Below, one piece after another: positions 9,133 through 19,602 of a DNA stretch of 28,640 nt (position 1 is its first letter; every line of letters starts with the position of its first letter). Source of the DNA: Chara braunii (lineage: Eukaryota > Streptophyta > Charophyceae > Charales > Characeae); NCBI GenBank assembly GCA_003427395.1, contig BFEA01000131.1, forward strand, positions 1,158,328 through 1,186,967, written 5' to 3'. The notes under the pieces are model-generated. The model saw only the letters and a list, made by a program, of their open reading frames with translations, was not told where the DNA came from and did no database searches. The position numbers were made by a program, and so were the translations under genes.

Positions 9133-10120
9133 TTGGCATTTCAATTTGAAAGCCGTATCACTGTTGACGCAATCACTGGAAAGTGTAACAAGCAGATGGG
9201 TAGGATTGGTGTTGTTGATGTGAAATTTCGGTCTTATGATATTAAAGATATGTTCAGTTTGCTTCCACATGCCGACATAATCCGAGCCACGGAATGGATA
9301 CTGCATTACCATGCCTCGAAGAAGAGGACTTTCGTGAGAGTCAACACACGGGGCCGAGGTGCCTCCGTTGGGTCAAGTACATGTTTATAATCACTGGAGA
9401 AGGCTGGAATTCGAGGATATTCGACGGTTTGTCGAGTTTGAGTTGTCTCACACATTCACCTTTGCTCTTTCTGTACTGATCAAACAGGAGGTGGGCATAC
9501 CGATGGGAAAAAGTACCAGCCCGCCCCTGGCTTGTATTATGTGTGCCAGGGCTGAATTCGATTTTCTAAATAGTTTAGGACGGGCAAGGGCCTATGTATT
9601 TGGTATTCGTTCGATTGATGACGTAGGTTTGATTGTTGGTAGTAAGGGAGACTGTGATGTCGCGAGCAATATTTTTCACAATTTTGAGTCTTGCTACCCA
9701 AGGAACTTAACACTTAAACGAACTGATGTTGGTACCAACTCATGGGACTTTCTGGGTTGCAAGGTGAGAATACACAGCGAGGTTTCCTTCGTGGAGAGTG
9801 TTCAGTTATCTAAGAATGAGGCAACGATTTGGACATCTGATAAACTCGAATTTTTGAATGGCCAGACCTTTGACTCACGGGGGAGTAAGGCACAAAAAAG
9901 TGTTGTGGTGGCAAGTTATCTGTGCAAGATCGATAGGAATACCTTTGTGCGAGCAGAAATACCAAGGAGAGTGATTACTCTAAGGAAAGAACTGCGCTTG
10001 AAGCTATTTCCGAAGAAATTCTTCAATCGGGTGCTGAAAAGCTTCGTTCATGGCCGGGATGAGCCGTGGCAATGGACTTGTTCCTTGCTTACTTCGGTTC
10101 GGCAGCAGTGGTTTCTTTGA
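9133..10120 (+). pseudogene. Penelope-like reverse transcriptase, frameshifted
   Basis: The first segment (frame +1, to 9390) holds RT motif A as YDIKDMFSLLP, with the catalytic Asp codon at 9238-9240. The frame then shifts to +2 between about 9345 and 9390. The second segment (open to 10120) has motif B-like GIPMGKSTSPPLA (about 9494-9532), the metal-binding SIDD (DD codons 9617-9622) and a later FLGCKV that matches the FL(D/G) motif following motif C. Where many RTs have Tyr before xDD this one has Ser. This sequence logic is that of Penelope-like RTs and not of Ty3, Copia or LINE RTs. The enzyme copies element RNA at a nicked target. The frameshift and upstream damage indicate a dead copy. 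The true N-terminus of the RT domain is not determinable. Confidence 0.82.
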
Positions 10121-10124
10121 TGAA

Positions 10125-10339
10125 GGTTGCCGACAGAGGGTCTGATGGATTGAAAGGGTTGTATTCAAATTGGGTACATTGTGTCTGAGTGATGTGATAC
10201 AGTTGTTATTTGTCGCTTGTCTGGGTCTCCTTGAGCCCGAGACCTATTTGTGTGGGTTTGATTTTGGCTCTTAGTAAATAGTGGTTCGGGCCTACTGCTC
10301 CGAAGGAAAGTGGTCTGTTCCAGTTTTCGTGCCCTTGGG
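10125..10339 (+). repeat. Pseudo-LTR copy B
   Basis: This starts just after the RT stop and is related to copies A and C but more diverged. Its hairpin at 10224-10244 has perfect arms GGTCTC/GAGACC around the loop CTTGAGCCC. It contains one hairpin module, where A and C carry two. Confidence 0.75.
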
Positions 10340-10690
10340 CCCTGGGATGATGGGTTGACAGGGTTGTGTTTGAATTAGGTAGAGCATGTTTGAGGGAGTG
10401 TGCGGCTGTTGTCTGTCGTTTGTTCGGGTCTCCTAGAGCCCGGAACCTATTGGTGTGGTTTTGATTTTGGCTCTGGAGTAGATAGTGGTTCGGGACTACC
10501 GCTCCGAAGAAAAGTTGTCTGTTCCAGGTGCCGTGCCCGCAGGCCTAGGGACGATATTTCTTTGCTTGGTCCCCTCGAGCCCGGTGTCGCACTTTTTCTT
10601 AGTCGGGCCTCTACAGGCAACCAAGAAAGCCAACAGGCTGTCACGCTGGGTTTGGTTGTTGATTGCAATAAATAAATAAATTAAATAATG
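10340..10690 (+). repeat. Pseudo-LTR copy C and AT-rich tail
   Basis: This is closest to copy A, sharing cctgggatgatgggttgaca and most of the next 250 bases, with modules at 10427 and 10568 (141 bp apart). After the second hairpin start it diverges into a unique tail ending in aataaataaataaattaaat at about 10670-10688, the likely 3' terminus of the element or a microsatellite target. Confidence 0.75.
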
Positions 10691-11075
10691 CAAATCCCTT
10701 CCTGTTGTGTGCGTCCGGCTTCAAGCGAGACTCTTCAATTGCGGTCTTCTCCGGTCCCCGGTCTTAGGAATCTTTTATTTTGATTCGGAACAGCAGAGAA
10801 TCATGCAAATAATAATCATAAAAATTATGGGGTGCTATGCATGCATCAATTGTGTCAATCTGATTTTGAGAACTGGGACAAGATCATCAAAGAATGCAAA
10901 CATCAAGCATGGCAATGCAAAGAAGCAAGACTGACTGACTCGAGCAAGGACAAGGGCAAATGAACGAGGGAAGAATGAGAACTCGTAATAGTCTCAGGGA
11001 GTACATATGGAAGAGAGCATGGCCAGCACCAATCAAGAGTCCTCACTCAACCCTCAGAACTTCACTCTGCATCTG
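10691..11075. other. No recognisable gene
   Basis: Spacer between the Penelope-like element and the minus-strand ORF remnants. No frame with a motif and no repeat of note. Confidence 0.5.
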
Positions 11076-11708
11076 TCACTTTGTTGCCTGTCCTCTGGGC
11101 CTCTTGCCAAGTCTTCGTACTCTCTGAGGTTGTGGCTTCTGAATGTAAAGCCACATGAAGCTCACTAGTTCCAGACACTTCCTGCCAAGTCCCATAATAC
11201 GGAAGTCAAGCATGGCACAAAATTCTTCCCATAGTGTGGGGAGATAGGGCCGGGAGAAAATGTCTCTCCTGAGATGCGGAAACTCAGAGGGCTCGGTCAC
11301 TGCCTCATAGTCGATTACTGCCGGCGACGTGTACCTCTTGGCCAAGTCTACCAATCCGCCCCAATAAGAGCCGTCAGTGAGGTAGTAAGGGACCGAAGGC
11401 TTGGGATAGTCTGTGAACAGCTTAAGACCACAACTATAGACTAGCTTCGTTTTCCCCTAGAGTCTCCCAGTTGCTGCTGCCCACACCACGTCAAAATGAG
11501 GATGTGTCTCGTTCCTTTTTTTCAGGAAGATCCATAGGTCACTAACCGTACCCTTAGCGAACTCGGTGAAAGCGATGAAGATGGACATGTCCTCTCGCTT
11601 GAACCCATCAACCCTGACATACCTGTAGGGAAAACTCTCCTTGGCTGATATCAGATTAAGGTTGTCGAGGACCGACTGGTCAACCGAGATTGGACTGATT
11701 TCTCTCAT
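11076..11708 (-). pseudogene. Unknown ORF, related to ORFs A and B near 28 kb, one internal stop
   Basis: I do not recognise the family. From the ATG at 11708 one frame runs to 11076, interrupted only by TAG at 11457-11459 (about 210 codons in all). Features include YVRVDGFKREDMSIFIAFTEF, then after the stop KLFTDYPKPSVPYYL...SYWGGLVDLAKRY and a Trp/Leu-rich segment, with a basic tail. The order of hydrophobic and proline positions resembles ORF A (VRPFVGIPSPPVEGL...NWYTMIKFAWKV), and the second part is more loosely like ORF B. That suggests a remnant of the element family represented at 27.3-28.6 kb. The resemblance was judged by eye and is weak in places. Confidence 0.5.
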
Positions 11709-12467
11709 ATGTTTGGGTAAATTGTTACTCTCAGCCTAAAGAGAAAGAGAATGGCTTGACTAGCTAGCGTCCGTGGTTTGGATGCCTCTTTTAAATACTG
11801 TCTTGAAAAGGTGCTCCGAGTATTGTTCCGAATGCTGATTAAGTGCTGATCCGAGAACTGATTTGACTGATAATCAGAAATACTGAATATTGCGGGTTAC
11901 TTACTGACTGAGAAAACTGAGGGTCACCGAGTTCATAAATTGAGAAAACGATGTCGCTGAGTTCACTGACTAAATAACAGTTGAATGTAGTCTGTTATAG
12001 GTCGGATCAATGACAATCCACCATGTAGGCGTCAACCGCTACAGGGCTAATTCCTGAGCCTGTCCGGACGCTGACTGAGTGTCAATCAAAAGTTTGTTAA
12101 CTACTGTTTAGCTTCTGATTGAGAACTGAATATTACTGATTGGCTGCTGGTGGAAAACAGAGTGTTTGCTGATTTACTGCTGATGAAAAACTGAATGTTG
12201 TTGATTGACTAATGATGGAAAACTAAATGTTGCTGATTGACTGATGATGGAAAACTGAATGTTGCAGATTGATTGATGATGAAAAACTGAATGTTGCTGA
12301 TTCATTGCTGACTATCTCTTGTTTGCTAACTGTTTCATTTGCTGCTTGTGACTTAATGACGTACTCTGTGTCCGGTTGCAACCTGTTTTATGAACCTGGT
12401 TCGTTCCTTTTAGTCTATCCCTGTCTGATGAGAATCCCTCTCTTACCGAATTGATGGCTAAACTTTC
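11709..12467. other. Spacer with CTGA-rich repeats, no gene seen
   Basis: AT-rich spacer, thick with ctga/actg words, including a clear tandem array at 12151-12311 (listed separately). It separates two minus-strand ORF remnants. Confidence 0.5.
12151..12311. repeat. 32-bp tandem repeat, about five units
   Basis: Units of the form tgaaaaactgaatgttgctg + attgactgatga start at 12184, 12216, 12248 and 12280, with a weaker unit before them. Similar gctgaaaaactgaa words recur at 21.2-21.4 kb, downstream of the Ty3 integrase. Confidence 0.85.
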
Positions 12468-12722
12468 TCACTGATTTCCGGCAACCATCCTCTTTGCCTC
12501 CTCAATGGATTCTACTGATGAGATAGTGCTATGTAATTTCCTGTCAGACCCATAAATGTAGCAAGTATACTCCACGATTGTCCGATCTCTCACTAACATC
12601 AGAGCTCGTTCCCTTATAGGTCTCATCTGGCGATGAAAACTCTCAATCACTCTCTCTTCCCAGCCTTCGGTCATGCCCCTATGCAGTGAGTAGGTTACTC
12701 TTACTGTATCTCTTTTCTCCAT
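12468..12722 (-). CDS. Small unknown ORF related to ORFs C and D near 27.5 kb
   Basis: An 84-codon frame from ATG 12722, unrecognised as a known family. Its core (MRPIRERALMLVRDRTIVEY, then YIYGSDRK and a C-terminal S..EEAKRM) aligns by eye with ORF C (RMRCSALRIVTDHTEINY...VSLARR) and ORF D (RLRRIALPLITTQSVIVY...VSLARR). The three share an R-x-R...AL-hydrophobic strand, a second strand ending in Tyr, and a Ser/Arg-rich terminal helix. The frame is intact but isolated. With no promoter or partner visible it is likely a remnant of the same element family. Confidence 0.45.
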   Translation of the reverse strand: MEKRDTVRVTYSLHRGMTEGWEERVIESFHRQMRPIRERALMLVRDRTIVEYTCYIYGSDRKLHSTISSVESIEEAKRMVAGNQ

Positions 12723-14570
12723 TTTTTTTTTCTTTCAAGGGCCCATCACATTGGTCCCGAACGCGAGACTGAGCGGCTCAAGAGAAGGTTGGAANGTGAG
12801 ATCGCTACCCGGGTTTCTGTTAAAGAGCAATTTGCTGATAGCGAAGGATTTTTTAGGATTGGTTCTTAACTAGACCGTTCAACGTCCACGACATTGGGTA
12901 AAGAGGCTAGCAAGAGGTGGCTGACCCACGTTGGTCTGCTCGTTACTAGCCCCTCACTGGACTTAACATTCTGACTACTGCAGGTCTTTGCCCCAGATTA
13001 GCCCATAACTGGAGGAAATTCGGACAATGTATGACGCTAAGACGCTGCAGAGTTCGGATTGTCTATACTAACTTTTTCCTGAACGATGGCAACCACTCAT
13101 GCCTCAACAGTCCGCTGGCACTTGATGCTCTCAACATCTGTTCATTGCGGAACTCTTAGTAAACTACCAGCCGTAGGAGCCTCCATTCAATTATCAGTTA
13201 ACTGATAAGTTATCCAAAAGATTCGAAGATGCACCATGTCCACTCATACATAGTTTGGCAGTGTTTGGAGTGGAGTTGTTTGGCTACTAGCACTTACAAT
13301 TGAGATTTTCAACCCTGGTCTTAACCGACGGTAGTCCACGTTCAGTTCGGTACACCACCCACTACTAGAGCCCAACTGTTAGACTAATTGAGAGAACTTA
13401 TGACAATAGTTTGCGGCTAGGGTGCCCAACAATAACCCATTAAGTCCTAGATGTTTTACCAGTAAACAACTGACCCTCAGGGTATGTACCTGAGAGGTCA
13501 CCGGTTGTCTGACCGTTCACTCATAGAATCGTGACTTGGACAAAAGGGGATGTAGACTAATCATCTCCCTGAGATTATGATTTGACCCTCAACACTTGGT
13601 TCTCAATTCAAAAAAAAGTCCACAGTTTGATCAACAGAAGGGCCCGCGGACTAATCAATACTATATATCACACGAGTCCACACATCTGAGTCAGGCCTAA
13701 TCAGTCCTTCAGTTCTGGTTTTATGGGTAAGGCTCAGATAGCGTCTTCTGCAACACTACATTCTCCTGACTGCATTTTCTCTTAACTCTGTGGTTCAAGC
13801 ACAAACCCAATTTTCATCTGGAACACAAGGGTTATTTGCAAGTCGTCTGCCGCAGGCAGCACGCCTAGTCCAAGCACTCATGCTGGGTATAACCAATACC
13901 ATGGGCTTCAGATTAGTACTCAGGATTTTCAGTGACAAGCTTAATACAGTTTCAGATTGAGGGTTACCTATACGTTGCATGTGACCCTAGGAAAATTATT
14001 CGGGACAATAAAACTGTCCCGTCAAATACTCATCTCTTGACGTGTAGAGTATGCCTTGATTTCCCTTGTTGAACATAAGTTTATCGGGAGTTGAGCAGAT
14101 GCGGGGCTACCACAACCTGTTCTGCCTGACTGTCAATTTGTGGGGTTGTACGTGTATCTGCAGATGAATTGTTCTTCTTATTAGAATAGCTAAATCATCA
14201 AGACACTCCAAACAAACTAGAAAATTAACTGAGTGAACATCCAGAGGCTACCAAGGGCTGAAGGTATCAGTCCCCGTCAAGCAGGAACTTGGCGATGAGG
14301 TAAGCTACCCTTTTCAACTGTCCTTTCGTTCCATATCGTTTCATCACTCTGCCTCTGTACTCATGAGAAAGGAAGAGAGATTGGTTGTCCTATTGACTAA
14401 CAATGCGTTTGCAGACCTTTCGAAGTTACTGCAAACTCACACAGCCATTTGCAGGCTTACACAATCACGCACTCGATTTATCTCAGGGCACAATCTAACT
14501 CTTAGCACTACAGGCAACCATTCATTCACGTGAACATATGCAAGCCAGCACGCTCACACCCTCATGCAGT
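12723..14570. other. No recognisable gene
   Basis: Long spacer containing one N (12795). Frames are short and motif-free. A perfect hairpin lies at 14001-14021 (listed separately). Nothing supports a gene. Confidence 0.5.
14001..14021. other. Perfect 7-bp hairpin with AATAAA in its loop region
   Basis: CGGGACA and TGTCCCG pair perfectly around the loop ATAAAAC; AATAAA overlaps the arm/loop boundary at 14007-14012. It could be an RNA element at a poly(A) site, or chance. Confidence 0.5.
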
Positions 14571-14826
14571 CACGCGAAGCTATCACACGGTGTGGTCCCT
14601 CGAATCAATTGCACTGTGCAATCACACGAAGCAATCGCACGGCACAGTCACACGAAGCAACCGCACTGTGCAGTCATACGGAGCAATCGCGCGGCGCAGT
14701 CACACGAAGTAATCGCACTGTGCAGTCATACGAAACGATCGCACGGCGCAGTCACACGAAGCAGTCCGTGCAACTGCACAATGCGATTGCTTCGTGTGAC
14801 AGCGCCGTGCGATTGCTTCGTGTGAG
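14571..14826. repeat. 26-bp tandem array ending in its own inverted copy
   Basis: Eight units of the form cacacgaagcaatcgcac + ggcgcagt start every 26 bp at 14571, 14597, 14623, 14649, 14675, 14701, 14727 and 14753. In the later units cacacga-type and catacga-type alternate, giving a 52-bp higher-order period. From 14782 to 14826 the sequence is the reverse complement of almost two units, so the right end can fold back on the array. Because 26 is not a multiple of three the array opens several frames at once; these are not genes. Confidence 0.9.
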
Positions 14827-17481
14827 ACGCACGCGATGCAATCACATGGTTCAGTTGCACAGTGTAATCGCACGATAGAGACGCACGATGCGGTCACATG
14901 GCACAGGGCACACGAATACAAAGGCTGCTCGTCTCTTTGACCTTGCCATGTGATCAGCTAGGCCACTCAACACAGGGGGATACGTCCAATAGACAGTGTC
15001 AACACCAATATTATCCAACCACTTCAATCTTGCTAATTCCTTTAGAATAGTAGCCCGAACACTTGATTCTTTTCACAGCCAGCACGTTTCCAATTATCGT
15101 TATGAGTCGGGGTTTCTCCCCCTTGTTTACTTACTCGCGCAATCTACTGCAGGATTGACCCTTGTCAAAATGAAACATTAACCGGTTAACAACGATCAAT
15201 CATCCTAATTAACTAAATAAAAGGAAAGAAAAGAGAACCGAAAATTAGGGAAACCAACCCTTACACGCAGCGAAGAGGGTCAGTCAGATTCCGCAGACGA
15301 ACAAGAGCCTTCCTCCGGATAAGATCCGCGGAGGTCTTTCTTCTTCGTTGAGAGAAATAAGTCAAAAGAAGTTATCTTGCAATAGTCACTATCTTATCTG
15401 AAAATTTCAACCAGAGCAACCACAATGAAGCGCATCAGCGGCCTCTAGCAACCGCACCCGTCGCAAGTTGAAGGTCACTCAGGGGCAGCGTGACAGGTGG
15501 TAAGTAGAATCGTCTTCAAGGAAACGAGACTCTCTCAGCAACAGGTTCCTGGCCAAGCAGATCACGCATGCACCGATGAGTAAGGAGGGGGTCTGTATCT
15601 GCAGCATCATGAGAGAACCGTTCGTGGAAGACGCGCTAGTCATCATGAGCTCTCCCAGGCGCCTCTTTTGTTACCTAGAAATGACAGCTCAGGCCCCCGA
15701 GGTGACGGAGTCCTAGCTACTCTGAGTCATGAAAGTTATGACGTCATCCACTATGCCTCCTTGACCTTCTCTCTCCGCACACCATTCCCGATATGTCTAC
15801 CTGTCGGCCGTGTGCATTCTCTCCACACTCTTCCTTCTCCCCTGGTACGAGCTATCGGGGACCAAGTACGCGTCACCGTCCCACGTCTTTCCCTCTTCTT
15901 CTCGGTTCAGATAAGAGCTTTCGACGAGTGCCCTCTCTCGCTGGTCCGTCGTTGCTCTCCCCGTTCCGTTCATGCTACCTTGTTGCAGGCGTATGCACGG
16001 AGCGCGTGCACGAGAACCGAGCTGACATTCGTCGCCCTCTGCTCCCTCATAGTTGTCTTCGGTGACTCGCTCATCATACAAGAATGCGGAGACGCAGTTG
16101 ATGTCACCAGCGCTACTTCTCACTCACGTGTCCCGCCCACATGTACCAAGGAAGAAGAGTAAGTGTCAGATATTGAGCGCTCTCACTTAATCTATGAGCG
16201 ACATGATCGAGCGGCTGGACAACTGTCTCGGCATACATCAGAGCTTCTTTGGAAGCTTTCTATGACAATCGCGTCATAAAATGATTCCTCGAGGGTTATC
16301 TTGACAGCGCTCAGAAATGTCAAGGCAGAGTGAGCCCCGTTACCCAAGAGATGAGCGACGTTAACCTCTCAGTCACCTCTCTCAACCCTGTTGTCCGTCT
16401 CACGCCACCTACACTTGTACACACCACTCGTTACGGTCATTCCCCTAGCTCGTCACACACTGCCCTCTAGTTGACGTCACCATCTACTAGCTCAGGTCCA
16501 GCTTATGCTCACACACCTCTTCCCTTCGCTGACCCTCTCATCATCCCCAGGACGTGCCACGCGTCGACTGACTCGCGCGCGCCTCACATATGTCTCTTCC
16601 CCTTGCTCTGTTTCTCACCAGCCCCGCGGCCTCTGGGCGTCAATTGTCTCGAGCTAGCCTCGATTCCCTCTTCCACCGGTTTCGCGGCTCGGTGATGCTT
16701 CTGGACTTCGCCTGGCCTATTCCAGGACCTGAGGTCTGTCTCCCGGTCCCCCGCTTCACTCATTTCGCTCTCCCCACNNNANTCCCTNTCNAGGTGGGCT
16801 TGTTCCAGGTCCGNTGTGTCCATTGAGGTCTGGGTTCAATGATACGAGACCGTTACCTGCAATCTTGNTGTCACTCCGTCCTTCCTGCAACGCCTCTCCG
16901 CACGATCTTTCGCCNCCGTGATCGCGTCCTGCAGTTTTCCATCAGTCCGCATCTCCACCTCTTTAGCCCCTTCCACGTTAATCTTCATCCTCACTTCATC
17001 ACCCCCATCGTAATTGAGCATGACTGTGATACAGGGCCCTTCCCCAGACATAGGCTTCCAACGGGCCTGGTGGTACCATTAACCAGGCCTGTATCCATAC
17101 AACGCCATAGCCGCTCTCCCCTCAGTAGTCAATGCCAGAGCTCTATTCGTACTAGACTGCACGCGATACTACCGGACAGGCTAAGTGCCGACTATCGAGA
17201 AATCGGAGCCTCAGCGTATATCACTGCTTATACTTGCAGAGCAATGACATGCTCCCCACAGGTAACAGCCCCAGTTTTTATAGGGCTCAGAGTGGCCGCG
17301 ATCCCTGCGTACTAAAGNGAATTTCAAATGATAACTTTGAATTCTTGAAATTAATAAAATAACACGAATTTTTAATAATTTTAAAGCAGGTAAGGAGGGA
17401 TCTCAACAGTCGGTGCACAGACAGTACACTCGCTTTATAGCTACGCCAGTCCCTATTTGGGGCGAAGTGAGCAGCGGCTCG
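14827..17481. other. No recognisable gene; contains uncalled bases
   Basis: GC-rich frames near 15668-16162 (plus) and 15797-16123 (minus) overlap each other and show no domain or codon pattern I can defend. N bases cluster at 16778-16914, with another at 17319. A small stem (cctcc/ggagg) lies at about 15311-15334. Nothing else stands out. Confidence 0.5.
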
Positions 17482-17500
17482 AAAAAAAAAAAAAAAAAAA
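17482..17500. repeat. Poly-A tract of 19 bases
   Basis: An uninterrupted A run, possibly the tail of an old retroposed sequence to its left; no source sequence is recognisable. Confidence 0.8.
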
Positions 17501-18850
17501 GTCCCATAACGGGACACTGATAGCCTTACCCCCTTCTTTAAAAATGCTTCGTCGGTCCACCCTTATCGGGTGCCCGTGTCCGATGGCAAGGAGGGGGCTT
17601 ATGACCCTCCATGGGGGGGGTGATAGGCCTCCTACCGATGCGGCCGCGGGTCGCCCCTCTTTTGGGCCCTCATCGCGCGGCGCTCAATCGAAGCTCACCC
17701 AGAAACGGTATACATGAGGTCGGCCAACTTGGGTTGTGGACCACTGAACTCGAAATTCGAACCGTTGGCCTTCCCGCGAAGCGACAGGCCAACAGGGAAA
17801 AAAAATTGAAAATAGGAAAGTCGGGTAATAATAGTAATAATAATAATAATGATAGGAGTAAATCAGAAACGGAAAGGAAATCGCAGCATCAAGGTGGCCT
17901 GAGGCCACTGGATTTTTCCGAAACTAAAACGAGTTCAAATTTGGCGCTTTATTTTCCCTTTTCCTCTTTTCCCTTCTAATTAGTGACTTCTATTCCTTGC
18001 ACCTAACCCATAACTCTGTAGAGGGGCGCTTGGCGCGCAGTTGAAAAGACTGAGCCAGCCTTCTCACCTCCGCGTCCCAGGGTGAACCCGACGGCTACCA
18101 CGACCAGAGGCCGGTTGTGCTCTGTTGTACAGCAGGGCGCCGAGCCTGCGTGGACCAATGGAAAGTCGTGTGGCGCACCTTTTTGTTGAGGCAAACACCA
18201 AACAGGGCCGGTCCACGTTATGGTACAGCCCGGATACCAGGGAACTTAACTCTGGAGCATACCCATAGGCCCCCATAGGCCACGGCGCCAGGATAAAGGG
18301 TCGATATCAGGCAGGGACCTGGTACACAGAGGAGGGTCGGGACACCGTGCCCTCCGACATAATACCAACCCCCCACCCACCGTCCCCGCTGGGTCAAAAT
18401 GGATTAAGCTTCCGGTATTAAACCATCGTAAGTAAACCGCATTCTCATTCATTCCTACTCGTGACTTGCGGTAGAATCCAATACCGTGCCTCAGCTCGGT
18501 CAGTTTTCTGTTTTCCCTTCAGCACTCGCCCCCCTCTCTCAACGCTCATCCTTCTTCTTAACTTCGCGCTAGCCATCTCTCTCGGTGTCAATCTTCTTTT
18601 TCGACGCTAGTTCTCCCGACGTTAGCCTTTTTCTCAACGTTAGTTCTCTTTCTCTCGGCGCTAGTTTCCCTTTTCCCTCTTGTCGTGTTGTTAACCCCTT
18701 ACATTTAGGGTAGTTTCCTTCTTCCTTCTTCTTTAGTAATTCCTTTGTCCTTAGTGTAGATCCTACTCTCATAGTACTCTTAGGTCGTAACCCTCAATTT
18801 CTATCCACCTATTCTCCTATCTTCCTCTTCACGGGCACTCACTTTATATC
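17501..18850. other. No recognisable gene; GC-rich then pyrimidine-rich spacer
   Basis: Contains a TAA/AAT microsatellite at about 17826-17852. A minus-strand ggttcgaattt near 17754-17764 is close to a Pol III B box, but no matching A box or cloverleaf could be drawn. From about 18500 to 18850 the plus strand is rich in C and T with repeated ctagttctc / cgttagtt words, which could be the leader of the ORF that follows. Confidence 0.5.
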
Positions 18851-19321
18851 ATGGCTGAGGCGCGTCGCGGACAGGGTAGAGGAAGGGGAGGTAGAACAGG
18901 GAACGCTAAGGAGGAGCCACCAGCTAGGGCAAGGCGCGATTATAGTTCAGAGGAGGAGGAGGAAGAAGAGCCAAGAGGCTATGCGCATCTGAGGCCCTAT
19001 CAGCGTTATCCACTAACAGGATGGTACGAGAAGACTCCATCCCCAGACAGGATGGAGTACCTCCGAAAAAAAATTGATGCACGCTACGACACACCCAGTG
19101 CTTCTTCTCCTCCTTATATCCCCAGAGCTCCTTCCACCCCTGCCGTGAGCAAGGCCATAGTGTCGGCTCCACCTTGCTCCGTCCCATGTGTTGTCTCGTC
19201 ACCTCATCACCCTGGTCATTGTATCCTCTTCAGTATCTTTTTTCTTCTCTTTCTTTTCCAGATTGAGCTCATGACCGTCTTTTACGTCTTATATAAGCAT
19301 GATTTCTTCTCAGCTTTCTGA
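18851..19321 (+). CDS. Doubtful ORF with Arg/Gly-rich and acidic N-terminus
   Basis: Unrecognised. The ATG at 18851 opens a 156-codon frame. Residues 1-20 are Arg/Gly-rich (RGQGRGRGGRTG), then comes an acidic run (SSEEEEEEEP), then a Tyr/Pro-rich stretch (HLRPYQRYPLTGWYEKTPSPDRMEYLRKKIDARYD). The last 40 residues are hydrophobic and lie over a pyrimidine tract ending in ttttccag, which looks like a 3' splice acceptor, so the genuine coding part may stop before about 19200. Disordered starts like this are seen in gag-like proteins and in many host proteins, and I cannot choose between them. Confidence 0.3.
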   Translation: MAEARRGQGRGRGGRTGNAKEEPPARARRDYSSEEEEEEEPRGYAHLRPYQRYPLTGWYEKTPSPDRMEYLRKKIDARYDTPSASSPPYIPRAPSTPAVSKAIVSAPPCSVPCVVSSPHHPGHCILFSIFFLLFLFQIELMTVFYVLYKHDFFSAF

Positions 19322-19602
19322 GTCTGATTTCGACCCATAAAAATTTCAGTTCACAGTCCATTCTATAGCATCTCAGGCCTGAGAGTTTGACTTTCTTAAG
19401 GCCAGGGATTCAGGTTCCTTGTGAACCAGGCCGCTTGTCGGTCACCAAATAAAATTTTAAGAAGGATTTTGTCTGCTTGTTTGACTTGTTCAGCTGCTGG
19501 TCTTTCGCATGGAGGTTACCTTAGCTCTTGATCAGGCATCTATGCCAGGGATGACCCCAATAACGAGGGTACTCACTCTGTCTGCCATGCTGGGGACGGA
19601 CC
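19322..19602. other. Spacer, no gene seen
   Basis: No motif-bearing frame. It leads into the 71-bp repeats. Confidence 0.45.

Larger units (their letters stand above)
5940..10690 (+). mobile_element. Penelope-like retroelement with upstream GIY-YIG, degraded
   Basis: In order: a pseudo-LTR (5940-6212), an ORF with CCHC knuckle and coiled coil (6682-7683), a SAP-like segment and GIY-YIG endonuclease (7680-8345), a degraded linker, a reverse transcriptase (about 9133-10120), then two more pseudo-LTR copies (10125-10339 and 10340-10600) and an AT-rich tail with AAAT repeats. Partial tandem pseudo-LTRs, RT plus GIY-YIG, and no integrase are hallmarks of Penelope-like elements. An endonuclease N-terminal to the RT matches the permuted Naiad/Chlamys-type arrangement reported from algae and protists, rather than the classical C-terminal one. 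At least two in-frame TGA codons and three frameshifts make this copy inactive. Confidence 0.85.

Noticed and set aside
14530-14921. Four overlapping frames with CSHTKQSHGAV-like repeats
   Set aside because: They arise from the 26-bp tandem array, which opens several frames because 26 is not divisible by three.
15668-16162. 164-codon plus-strand ORF
   Set aside because: It begins at a TTG, overlaps an equally long opposite-strand frame in GC-rich DNA, and shows no domain.
17680-17810. Pol III-type SINE on the minus strand
   Set aside because: A B-box-like ggttcgaattt exists, but no convincing A box at the right distance and no tail of matching orientation.
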